64,000 bases of DNA, from assembly GCA_946965045.2 (NCBI GenBank), contig OX337228.1:930001-994000 (forward strand), in the 5' to 3' direction. The notes beneath the pieces were generated by a model, which worked only from the letters and a program-made list of their open reading frames with translations, did no database searches and was not told the DNA's origin. Source of the DNA: Epithemia pelagica. Lineage: Eukaryota > Bacillariophyta > Bacillariophyceae > Surirellales > Surirellaceae. Shown one piece after another: positions 19,001-27,588 of the stretch (position 1 is the first letter of the stretch; the number at the start of each line of letters is the position of its first letter). Position numbers and translations under genes: made by a program.

Positions 19001-22000
19001 GGAGCAGACGTTGGGCCATCAGTCGGAGCAGATGTGGGACCATGAGTCGGTTGGGTTGTCGGAGCGGATGTTGGGCCATCTGTGGGAGCAGATGTGGGAC
19101 TTGCAGTAGGCTCTGTTGTCGGAGCTGATGTGGGAGCAGATGTGGGACCAGCGGTTGGTTCTGATGTCGGAGCGGATGTTGGGCCGGCTGTCGGAGCTGA
19201 TGTGGGACCATCAGTTGGTTCTGCTGTTGGAGTACTCGTTGGGGTTTCCGTAGGCTCACTGGTCGGCAACGATGTTGGTGATGACGTTGGTGCACTTGTC
19301 GGACTGCTCGTCGGATTTTCAGTCGGCTCAGTTGTAGGACCACTCGTAGGTGAGCTCGTTGGTTGACTGGTTGGTGTTGATGTGGGAGCGTTCGTCGGGC
19401 CGTCTGTGGGACTTGCAGTGGGATTGTCAGTGGGATTGTCAGTTGGCTGTGATGTGGGAGTACTCGTGGGTGTTTCAGTGGGCTCACTGGTAGGGGTGGA
19501 CGTAGGTTGACTGGTCGGAGGTGTGGTGGGACCGGCCGTGGGTTGATTAGTGGGATTGTTCGTGGGCGCAGATGTCGGGGTCGATGTGGGATTGTCGGTA
19601 GGTCCACTTGTTGGTGCAGATGTTGGTCCGGCGGTAGGACCAGATGTTGGACCAGATGTGGGTCCATCTGTTGGAGTACTCGTTGGTGATGAAGTTGGCT
19701 CGCTGGTCGGCGACGATGTTGGTCCACTTGTTGGTCCACTTGTCGGACTGCTTGTTGGTCCACTTGTAGGTCCCGATGTCGGAGCTGACGTTGGGCCGGC
19801 TGTCGGTGCTGACGTAGGGGCTGTTGGGCTTCCTGTGGGAGAAGACGTTGGGGCTGTAGGACTTCCTGTAGGACTTGACGTTGGGGCTGTTGGATTGGAC
19901 GTTGGTTGTGCCGTTGGTGCACTTGTTGGCTGTGAAGTCGGGCTGCTTGTTGGTCCCGCAGTCGGAGCTGTCGTCGGACCATTCGTTGGTGCACTTGTGG
20001 GCGCTGAGGTAGGACTGTTTGTTGGTGTCGCCGTCGGAGCTGTAGTTGGACCTGCTGTTGGCTGACTTGTCGGACCCGCAGTTGGTGCACTTGTTGGTGC
20101 ACTCGTTGGTTGACTTGTGGGTGTCGATGTTGGAGCAGACGTTGGGCCATCAGTCGGAGCAGATGTGGGACCATCAGTCGGTTGGGTTGTCGGAGCGGAT
20201 GTTGGGCCATCTGTGGGAGCAGATGTGGGACTTGTAGTAGGCTCTGTTGTCGGAGCTGATGTGGGAGCAGATGTGGGACCAGCGGTTGGTTCTGATGTCG
20301 GAGCGGATGTTGGGCCGGCTGTCGGAGCTGATGTGGGACCATCAGTTGGTTCTGCTGTTGGAGTACTCGTTGGGGTTTCCGTAGGCTCACTGGTCGGCAA
20401 CGATGTTGGTGATGACGTCGGTGCACTTGTCGGACTGCTCGTCGGATTTTCAGTCGGCTCAGTTGTAGGACCACTCGTAGGTGAGCTCGTTGGTTGACTG
20501 GTTGGTGTTGATGTGGGAGCGTTCGTCGGGCCGTCTGTGGGACTTGCAGTGGGATTGTCAGTGGGATTGTCAGTTGGCTGTGATGTGGGAGTACTCGTGG
20601 GTGTTTCAGTGGGCTCACTGGTAGGGGTGGACGTAGGTTGACTGGTCGGAGGTGTGGTGGGACCGGCCGTGGGTTGATTAGTGGGATTGTTCGTGGGCGC
20701 AGATGTCGGGGTCGATGTGGGATTGTCGGTAGGTCCACTTGTTGGTGCAGATGTTGGTCCGGCGGTAGGACCAGATGTTGGACCAGATGTGGGTCCATCT
20801 GTTGGAGTACTCGTTGGTGATGAAGTTGGCTCGCTGGTCGGCGACGATGTTGGTCCACTTGTTGGTCCACTTGTCGGACTGCTTGTTGGTCCACTTGTAG
20901 GTCCCGATGTCGGAGCTGACGTTGGGCCGGCTGTCGGTGCTGACGTAGGGGCTGTTGGGCTTCCTGTGGGAGAAGACGTTGGGGCTGTAGGACTTCCTGT
21001 AGGACTTGACGTTGGGGCTGTTGGATTGGACGTTGGTTGTGCCGTTGGTGCACTTGTTGGCTGTGAAGTCGGGCTGCTTGTTGGTCCCGCAGTCGGAGCT
21101 GTCGTCGGACCATTCGTTGGTGCACTTGTGGGCGCTGAGGTAGGACTGTTTGTTGGTGTCGCCGTCGGAGCTGTAGTGGGACCTGCTGTTGGCTGACTTG
21201 TCGGACCCGCAGTTGGTGCACTTGTTGGTGCACTCGTTGGTTGACTTGTGGGTGTCGATGTTGGAGCAGACGTTGGGCCATCAGTCGGAGCAGATGTGGG
21301 ACCATGAGTCGGTTGGGTTGTCGGAGCGGATGTTGGGCCATCTGTGGGAGCAGATGTGGGACTTGTAGTAGGCTCTGTTGTCGGAGCTGATGTGGGAGCA
21401 GATGTGGGACCAGCGGTTGGTTCTGATGTCGGAGCGGATGTTGGGCCGGCTGTCGGAGCTGATGTGGGACCATCAGTTGGTTCTGCTGTTGGAGTACTCG
21501 TTGGGGTTTCCGTAGGCTCACTGGTCGGCAACGATGTTGGTGATGACGTTGGTGCACTTGTCGGACTGCTCGTCGGATTTTCAGTCGGCTCAGTTGTAGG
21601 ACCACTCGTAGGTGAGCTCGTTGGTTGACTGGTTGGTGTTGATGTGGGAGCGTTCGTCGGGCCGTCTGTGGGACTTGCAGTGGGATTGTCAGTGGGATTG
21701 TCAGTTGGCTGTGATGTGGGAGTACTCGTGGGTGTTTCAGTGGGCTCACTGGTAGGGGTGGACGTAGGTTGACTGGTCGGAGGTGTGGTGGGACCGGCCG
21801 TGGGTTGATTAGTGGGATTGTTCGTGGGCGCAGATGTCGGGGTCGATGTGGGATTGTCGGTTGGTGCGTCCGTGGGCTGACTTGTGGGACTGCTGGCCGG
21901 ATCATTGAGTCGTCGGCGGGAAACACCCGATCGCAAATGCCCCCCGACATCGGTCGAGTCGGTGTTTTCTCGGTCGTCATCGTACGGAACGCGTTTGGAA

Positions 22001-22446
22001 AGATTCGAATTCGTGATTGGTGGTTTGAACGGGTTCGTATCATCCTGGTGCGATGAATGGGATGTTTGGTCTTTTCCGGACCACAAGGATGACCAAAAAC
22101 CTTGAAGACTGGAAGCTGACTTTGTCACAGACGTGGGATGTTCAGTTGTGTTATGAGAACTATTGTCCTCAGCAGTCTTGGTTGTCACATTCATGTTGCA
22201 TGGGTCGGCTTCGTTGCAGCTCGTCGTCGTTTTACTTTCCTTCAACAACATAGCGTCGGAAGGTACGGGAGGAGTGGGCGTTGGAGAAGCCGGGGACGAC
22301 AAGGAGACGACAGGTTCTTTTCGTCTGTCTGGGTTGGTGGACTTGGCAAAACTGGTTCCACACAGAAGCTGTACAACAAGGAGTGCGTGGAGAAAGCGGG
22401 TCCCCCGTTTCCCCATAGTGGCAATTCTACAGGAGGAGGACACCAT
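16081..22446 (-). CDS. Secreted PT-repeat protein with Lys/Ser blocks, unit 1 copy
   Basis: A 2121-residue single-exon frame. Either the first ATG (22446) or the second at 22416 (MGKRGTRFLHALLVVQ) is used. The second gives a classic signal peptide cleaved after GTSFA. Residues to about 190 form a Ser/Thr/Asn-rich region with several N-glycosylation sites, ending in SRRRLND, which contains the R-x-L type processing signal known from diatom silica proteins. The rest is PTSxPTxxPT repeats in higher-order units of about 1.12-1.13 kb. These are broken by blocks of KKS, EKS and similar triplets at about 17500-17580 and 17680-17720, and by a terminal KKS block ending KKKE. Such proteins are expected to be heavily O-glycosylated and extracellular. 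A cell-wall, silica-associated or adhesive role is an inference. A one-base slip ends the frame inside the Lys/Ser tail. Confidence 0.8.
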   Translation of the reverse strand: MVSSSCRIATMGKRGTRFLHALLVVQLLCGTSFAKSTNPDRRKEPVVSLSSPASPTPTPPVPSDAMLLKESKTTTSCNEADPCNMNVTTKTAEDNSSHNTTEHPTSVTKSASSLQGFWSSLWSGKDQTSHSSHQDDTNPFKPPITNSNLSKRVPYDDDRENTDSTDVGGHLRSGVSRRRLNDPASSPTSQPTDAPTDNPTSTPTSAPTNNPTNQPTAGPTTPPTSQPTSTPTSEPTETPTSTPTSQPTDNPTDNPTASPTDGPTNAPTSTPTSQPTSSPTSGPTTEPTENPTSSPTSAPTSSPTSLPTSEPTETPTSTPTAEPTDGPTSAPTAGPTSAPTSEPTAGPTSAPTSAPTTEPTTSPTSAPTDGPTSAPTTQPTHGPTSAPTDGPTSAPTSTPTSQPTSAPTSAPTAGPTSQPTAGPTTAPTATPTNSPTSAPTSAPTNGPTTAPTAGPTSSPTSQPTSAPTAQPTSNPTAPTSSPTGSPTAPTSSPTGSPTAPTSAPTAGPTSAPTSGPTSGPTSSPTSGPTSGPTSSPTSEPTSSPTSTPTDGPTSGPTSGPTAGPTSAPTSGPTDNPTSTPTSAPTNNPTNQPTAGPTTPPTSQPTSTPTSEPTETPTSTPTSQPTDNPTDNPTASPTDGPTNAPTSTPTSQPTSSPTSGPTTEPTENPTSSPTSAPTSSPTSLPTSEPTETPTSTPTAEPTDGPTSAPTAGPTSAPTSEPTAGPTSAPTSAPTTEPTTSPTSAPTDGPTSAPTTQPTDGPTSAPTDGPTSAPTSTPTSQPTSAPTSAPTAGPTSQPTAGPTTAPTATPTNSPTSAPTSAPTNGPTTAPTAGPTSSPTSQPTSAPTAQPTSNPTAPTSSPTGSPTAPTSSPTGSPTAPTSAPTAGPTSAPTSGPTSGPTSSPTSGPTSGPTSSPTSEPTSSPTSTPTDGPTSGPTSGPTAGPTSAPTSGPTDNPTSTPTSAPTNNPTNQPTAGPTTPPTSQPTSTPTSEPTETPTSTPTSQPTDNPTDNPTASPTDGPTNAPTSTPTSQPTSSPTSGPTTEPTENPTSSPTSAPTSSPTSLPTSEPTETPTSTPTAEPTDGPTSAPTAGPTSAPTSEPTAGPTSAPTSAPTTEPTASPTSAPTDGPTSAPTTQPTHGPTSAPTDGPTSAPTSTPTSQPTSAPTSAPTAGPTSQPTAGPTTAPTATPTNSPTSAPTSAPTNGPTTAPTAGPTSSPTSQPTSAPTAQPTSNPTAPTSSPTGSPTAPTSSPTGNVFSHRKPTSQPTSAPTSGPTSSPTSGPTSGPTSSPTSEPTSSPTSTPTDGPTSGPTSGPTAGPTSAPTSGPTDNPTSTPTSAPTNNPTNQPTVGPTTPPTSQPTSTPTSEPTETPTSTPTSQPTDNPTDNPTASPTDGPTNAPTSTPTSQPTSSPTSGPTTEPTENPTSSPTSAPTSSPTSLPTSEPTETPTSTPTAEPTDGPTSAPTAGPTSAPTSEPTAGPTSAPTSAPTTEPTTSPTSAPTDGPTSAPTTQPTDGPTSAPTDGPTSAPTSTPTSQPTSAPTSGPTSVPTAAPTAVPTTEPTQSPSSSTDEPTPGVPPTAESSTSKKSKKSKKSKKSNPTAAPTAVPTTQSTQSPSSSTDEPTPGVPPAAESSTSKKSEKSEKSEKSEKSEKSGKVPKTSSPTSGPTSSPTSAPTSLPTSSPTSEPTSSPTSTPTDEPTSGPTSAPTAGPTSAPTSGPTSGPTSSPTSGPTSGPTSSPTSEPTSSPTSTPTDEPTSGPTSAPTAGPTSAPTSGPTSGPTSSPTSSPTSGPTSGPTSSPTSEPTSSPTSTPTDEPTSGPTSGPTDGPTSAPTSGPTSRPTSSPTSGPTSSPTSEPTSSPTNTPTDGPTSGPTSAPTAGPTSAPTSGPTSGPTSSPTSGPTSGPTSSPTSEPTSSPTSTPTDEPTSGPTSGPTAGPTSAPTSGPTSGPTNSPTSGPTSSPTSEPTSSPTSTPTHGPTSGPTSGPTAGPTSAPTSAPTSGPTSGPTAGPTSQPTFGPTTAPTAAPTSGPTSQPTSAPTAQPTSNPTAPTSSPTGSPTAPTSSPTLVPTSAPTSVPTAAPTAVPTTQPTQSPSRSDEPTAGVPPAAESSTSKKSKKSKKSKKSKKSKKSKKKE
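17866..21900. repeat. Higher-order PT repeats in unit 1
   Basis: Blocks recur at spacings of 1116, 1131 and 1131 bases (for example the same motif at 18391, 19507, 20638 and 21769). Each block is itself built of short degenerate PT-coding units. All spacings are multiples of three, so the reading frame is kept. Near 18680-18710 a small rearrangement breaks the PT pattern for a few residues and then restores it. Confidence 0.9.
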
Positions 22447-23144
22447 GGTGATGGGGAGCGTTCGCTTTGCTCCAAAGTGGTACTGTCTCTAGTAGGTCGA
22501 CAAGAGGGCTCACGGTCAATGTCCCTGGTGGTGGAGCCTCAAAGCTTTGATGAAACCAAACGGATCAAATGGAAAAATATGAGTTTCCAACTAGTAAAGT
22601 GACGAAAACACTTGCACAACAACGATATCGTCGTCGATCACTTCCTCTCGAATGATGACCTTTTTGGTTTGTCCCCCAAATGGTGTATATTGAGAATGTT
22701 TGTGCAACAGTCATTTCCAAAAGTGGCAGGGCCACAGGATGACCCGCAAAGGAGAACCCGATCATGCGCTCGAAAGACGTTGACGTTAGCGGCGGAAGGA
22801 TCCTATAGTACTCCCAACCCGATATCTTTACTATTCAAACGTCCAGTTTCCAGTGAAATTTAGCGTGTGGGCGATACAAAGATTTATGTTTTATGCTTTG
22901 ATGCACCCAGGACCCAGGTACTCGTAGGGTACGAATACTCGAAAGGGGGTCATCGGATATCGGATACAGGAAATGGGAAACGATTACGAGTACGAGTATA
23001 CTCGTATTCTACAAAATCTTACATCAAATATCGCTCTACGATGAAAGAGAGAAAGACAGAAAGAAAGAGACAAAGAGACAAAGAGAGAAAGGCCCTTTGG
23101 CCTTTGGGGACTCAAAGAATACGAGTACGAGTACGACCTACGAG
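22447..23144. promoter_or_regulatory. Upstream region of the PT gene, unit 1
   Basis: It probably contains the promoter of the - strand PT gene. The first 400 bases are conserved in units 2 and 3. From about 22915 the sequence becomes dense in TACGAG and its complement (near 22917, 22984, 23120), followed by a GA-rich tract of AAAGAGA-type repeats at about 23040-23090. I see no clear core promoter. Confidence 0.4.
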
Positions 23145-23499
23145 TAGTGTTGGGGTAACGGTCTCATTCTGATGGGCACGAGGGACGCTCCCATCTATGA
23201 CTGATGGTAACGTTTCCATTACCCAGAAATGCCTTTCAAGGATGGTCGTAATGGGAGCGTTCCCATTACCCAGTGCACGTTATGTTACCCCTGGATAACC
23301 TCTAGATTACCCCATTCCAAAGTCATGCCCCTACTCAATCTACGGAAAAACGAAGATCTCATGCCCAAAAAGTATGCACGACGGGTTTAGGCGCTCCTGG
23401 GAATGCCCATGGTCATTTTGACATCAATGGGCACAGGGGTATCGTGCCCACCTTGCCCATGCCCCCGGGCATTCCACGTGCCACATTCCCCCAACACTA
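23145..23499. mobile_element. 355-base hAT-like short element (MITE), unit 1
   Basis: The ends are TAGTGTTGGGG and its complement. The flanking 8 bases are CCTACGAG on the left and GCTACGAG on the right (7 of 8 identical). An 8-base target duplication and a TAG start fit the hAT superfamily. No coding sequence. The same insertion is in unit 2 (40283-40637), so it predates that duplication. Confidence 0.7.
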
Positions 23500-23817
23500 G
23501 CTACGAGCTCATATTCGTGCTACCTAGTCCAATTCTCCTCGCACTTTTCCAATATTGCCTCCATATGGTGGCAATTATTAGATGTTCGAATTCGAGATAT
23601 TTTCTCGATCGTGGTGTCTTGGCCGGCTTAAGTAAACACTAATCTGAATTTTGTTATTGTATTGGGTGCGTCATCGTCCCAATCGTCCTCTGTCGTCGTC
23701 AGTCGTACGCGTTACGCGTACGAGGTACGGACGCAGGTCTTACTCCTTGTACGTACGAGGTATAAGTAGTACAACTCGTAAGTACGAGTACGTGTACGAG
23801 TACGGACCACTGAACTC
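23500..23817. repeat. TACGAG-rich spacer, unit 1
   Basis: It continues the TACGAG/CTCGTA-rich DNA that the preceding short element interrupts. It is especially dense and partly palindromic at 23700-23808 (GTACGCGTTACGCGTACG). No gene. Confidence 0.5.
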
Positions 23818-24442
23818 TAGAGGTGGCTCCAGCGGTGTGCGGACGCGCAGCTCCAGCGCTGGAGCTTCAGCGCTAGAGAAACTCCAGCAGAGATTTTCTG
23901 TTGCAGGAAAAGTCCGCTACATTGGTCGCCTTTCTCTGTGACTGTTGCCTGTGTTGCATCTCATTCATTTGCTCCGCACTGGTCATTGCTGACCCTGTGT
24001 CATTCATTTGCTCCACACTGCCTTCCACAATGTTTGATTACAATGATAATGATGACTCATCAAAGGTGGAAGAGCTTGATATGGATGGCACTCCGAAGGC
24101 CACGCAGAAAAAGAAGGTTCTCTCGGATGGATACAACAGGCCATTGCCTGCGACTGCTGCCTCTTCTGAACGGGTATTCAGTATTGCAGGACTGATCATA
24201 TCTGCGAAACAAGCATCACTGGACCCTTCCACCGTTACAGATTTCCTTTTTTACGTGAGAATTGGGAACATGTGTTCTCACCATAAGATAGATTCACTAG
24301 CTTCTAGCTAGGTATTTTCATCATGGTAGCACAGGTAGTCTTTTCTCCAGCTTGAGCGCTTACCTAGCTCCAGCAGAGACGTCTCCAGCGCTTACCTAGA
24401 TCCAGCAGAGATGAGCTGTTGCTGTTGCTGGAGCCACCTCTA
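23818..24442. mobile_element. 625-base hAT element remnant with dimerisation domain, unit 1
   Basis: The ends are TAGAGGTGGCTCCAGC and its perfect complement. The 8-base target duplication CTGAACTC is perfect (23810-23817 and 24443-24450). Inside, a + frame (about 23901-24311) ends with LPATAASSERVFSIAGLIIS, the conserved core of the hAT C-terminal dimerisation domain. The catalytic part is missing, so this is a deletion derivative that kept the C-terminal exon. GCTCCAGC repeats lie next to both ends. The same insertion is in unit 2 (40956-41580). Confidence 0.85.
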
Positions 24443-24930
24443 CTGAACTCCCGATTAAAAAACTGGGTGTGCTTAATCATGAGTCTCTACCAATTTCACA
24501 CGACCAAAAAAATACATGATAATGTCGTTTTGGTGATCCAAAAACTTTTGGAGCTGAAAGGGACGAAACTCGATTGAGCTTTCCTGATTCTGGTTGGGGA
24601 GTCATTCATGGGTTCCCACGCCAACGCCCAATCCCCCAGTCACAGTCACACATGACAACACCCAAAATACACAACATATCAGACGCTCGATACGGGAAGA
24701 GGTAATGTTGGTGGCAATAGGCGAAAAACATTGAAAGGGCCTTTGGGAGTAGGGAGAGATTCAATTCATCACCACTAGACCCGATCAAAAAGTCTTTTTC
24801 TTCAGGAAGCCCTCCTTCGGAAAGAAACAAGAGTACGAAGGTGTCCGCCGGTCTAACAGCCAACAGAGACGTCAAGACGGTGCAAGAACAACCGACACGT
24901 GAAGGTGCATGGTAGAAAGACTATTTCATC
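24443..24930. other. Spacer between units 1 and 2
   Basis: No gene seen. The sequence recurs at 41581-42487, where it is partly duplicated in tandem, and in diverged form near 61030-61472. Confidence 0.5.
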
Positions 24931-26880
24931 CTTGGCTCACTTCGTAGGGTCCAAAAAGGCGAGGCAACTGAACGCCGTCGCATCGATAAACCTGTCCAAA
25001 AGACTTGCACATTCTTGACTTCCTCCTTGATCGAACTGTGGTGCCTACCTACCCTGTTTTCTGGAATCTGGGGATCACGTCGTCTTTTTCTGGAGCACCT
25101 ACCTCTCTTGCACATTTGATCATGGCTCCTAGACTTATTACAAAGGACCAAAGGTTACGATAGGAAGATGTACATCTGTGTCCTTGGTTGCCAGCCACAT
25201 GGACGAGAGAGCCACTTTCCTTCTTCTATACAACTACCTCTAGCTAGGAATACGCGTTCCAGGATGGAGAAAAAACAGGCAGGAGACGTTGTGTGGAGTA
25301 GCAGAGTATTCGCCATGCGAGAGAATCGTGTAGTATAGATGATAGGGGAAACCGTTTGCTGTTTGTACTGCAGTCGATCATGAGGGGTGCTGGATGGGAG
25401 TTTTTGTTTTGGGAACAGTTTTGACGTCCACCAACGGTCGGCGGTCGGACGGTTAAAAAGGGCGACTCCCGTCATGGACACTACGTAGAGGTAGTACTCT
25501 GTAATTTGTTTGAGATGACGGATCGGGAGTTGCAACCTACCCCCCAGCGGGGGTGAGTGAGTCCCGCAGGCCTCAGTCGGAAAAAAGCTGCACTCTGGTT
25601 CTCAGCGGGGGTGAGTGAGTCCTGCAGGCCTCAGTCGGAAAAAAGCTGCACTCTGGTTCTCACCCGGGGGTGAGTAAGGGAATGCAACACTAGGTGCAAC
25701 CTACCGGGTCGCCCCTGCTTGGGGTAAGTTGCAACCGCATCATCGCAAGAATACAACATCCCATCTCAGGCAGACGAGCAAACGATCCAAGTGTGCTGCT
25801 GCTGTGTTCTCTTAGGAACCAAACGAGTGCATAACAATATCTTGGTGTCGTTCTACTTTCACAGGCGGCACGAGGACAAGAATCCATTAGTGGGGGAACA
25901 ACAACATGATGGTCATGACTTCTTTTAAAACAGAAACCACGATTCGGTCGACTTCTTTTCTTCCTCCTGAACCACAAGACGACGAGGACCTTTCGTCACG
26001 ACTTGTATATCATTTGGAATATCCCCGTATTTCCGTGCATGCAGTGCCTCCTATATGAAGCACCATGGTAGGATTCCTCGTCCAAGCCATTAGTGTCCAT
26101 CCCATTCTCCGTCTGGTGGTCGGAGGAGGAGAATGACAAGAGGGACCAACCTCCAACAGTCTTGTGAAGTACCATTTGGATTGGCTGTGTTTTGGTTTGG
26201 CCGTGGAGCGATTGGTCCAATCCATGGTGTACCCTCCTTGTTGTTGCTGTTGTACCTCATTCTCGTCAGTCCAGTGGTAGAAGAAGAAGGATTATGAACC
26301 TGATCCTCAATCCTTGCTCGTGCATTCACTGGTTGTGCCTGGCACTCCCCTTGACCGTTTTGTTACCCACAAAGACGGTGACCAAGAGTCGGCCAGTCAT
26401 TCAGGGTGACCGCAAGACAAAGAGTTTGTAAGAACCACTCAAGTAGACAGTCTCGACGGGTGGTTCCTTGTGGTTGTGGCTGTGGTTGTCATGCTCATCC
26501 CAATGGGGGAATGATCCAAGAGTGTGTGCTGGAGCGCCCACCCAACGTCCAAGTTTCGTGAAATGTTCCTGTCTTCTTCTACTACTAGTACCGGAAAGCA
26601 CGACAGGGAAGGATCCGTTCCACCAAGGAACTCTTGCTTCTTCCTCCTTTTGTTGTGTTCCATTACGTGTTTGTGTGGAATCGCACACCATGTTGTTTCT
26701 TGATGTCACTTTATACGACGACAGGAAGCTCGTGTAGTGTTCCTTGAGAAGTGTGTTTCAGAGGAAAAGAGTCGATGGCGACAGAATAATTGTTGTGATT
26801 GGAATCAGCTGTCCTCTGTTTCCCAGCGTCCATACAGGAATCTGCATCGCAAGAAAGATGTGTTGATGCGTAGATGCAAG
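24931..26880. repeat. Left arm of unit 2, no convincing gene
   Basis: A near-copy of 813-2764, including the repeat with core GTGAGTGAGTCCCGCAGGCC (25549 on, 58-base spacing here). Only short frames. Confidence 0.5.
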
Positions 26881-27084
26881 TTAACCCTTTCAGCCCGGCA
26901 ACTCAATTTTCTGATGTCAGTCATTTCCCGTTTTTAGTGACCGCAGCAACTACTTAACAAAAAAGTCAAAATACTCTATGGGTGTATCAATCCACGTACT
27001 TACACGTACAAATAATCTATAGGGACCTGCAACCCAAGACTCATTTGTCGATCTTCTTCTTTCACCGTCTCTTGTTCAAGGACC

Positions 27085-27588
27085 ATGGACTCTCCAGCTC
27101 ACCAACGTCGTACCAAACGATATAAACAGACCACCCCACAGTCGGAAGCGAAATGCTTGTTCCTAGAAGAAGACGATGAGAAGACATTCAAGAATGAATG
27201 CAAGGCTGCTTCCTCCCCTTTGTTCCTCAGTCCTCTTGGCACCAAGTTAGTCCTCGACGCTGAAGCGAATGGCAAGCCCATTGATCTTTTGGAAGTCAAC
27301 AAGAAGGTCATTGAGCATGACGTCCAACACATGATAGAAGAGGACAAGAAGGTTCTTACGGACGATAATGATCCTTCCGATCCGAACAAGAAAGATATTG
27401 TCGTTGTCCTGCAATTGTCTCATCCTGATGGCAGATGCTGGAACGGAGGAACCACTTGTGGAAGGTGTCCCCCTTTTCCGAGACGACTTCGGAGTCTTCC
27501 TGCTTTGTTGATAAATATCTGCATACGGAGTGCAGAGAGAACATGCCAGTTGCCTCTTGAACTCACGGAGTTTCCTGGCCGTAGATAG
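27085..27588 (+). CDS. Possible small protein gene inside piggyBac, unit 2 copy
   Basis: The counterpart of the 120-residue frame at 2969, extended to 167 residues because the stop is changed by one base. The added residues, rich in Arg and Cys, do not look like natural protein. Status is as uncertain as in unit 1. Confidence 0.3.
   Translation: MDSPAHQRRTKRYKQTTPQSEAKCLFLEEDDEKTFKNECKAASSPLFLSPLGTKLVLDAEANGKPIDLLEVNKKVIEHDVQHMIEEDKKVLTDDNDPSDPNKKDIVVVLQLSHPDGRCWNGGTTCGRCPPFPRRLRSLPALLINICIRSAERTCQLPLELTEFPGRR

Larger units (their letters stand above)
813..24930. repeat. Tandem unit 1 of a large duplicated segment
   Basis: The segment starts at a junction sequence (TTGGCTCGCTTCGTAGGG) that recurs at 24931, 42488 and, diverged, near 61473. 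The order of blocks is the same in all units: left arm, small + gene, convergent PT-repeat gene, TACGAG-rich upstream DNA. Unit 1 is the longest because it holds a piggyBac element and an 8.35-kb Harbinger-type element. Without those two it is about 12.8 kb. Confidence 0.9.

Noticed and set aside
16100-22000. Regular repeats considered as a CRISPR array
   Set aside because: There are no constant-length repeats with unique spacers and no cas genes. The repeats encode protein and the genome is eukaryotic.
15957-22043. A 2028-codon frame on the - strand reading QVHQ/RPA-type repeats, and + strand frames reading VGPLVG repeats over the PT genes
   Set aside because: These are other frames of the PT-coding repeat. 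Short repeats without stops stay open in several frames. Only the PT frame has a signal peptide and a sensible N-terminus.
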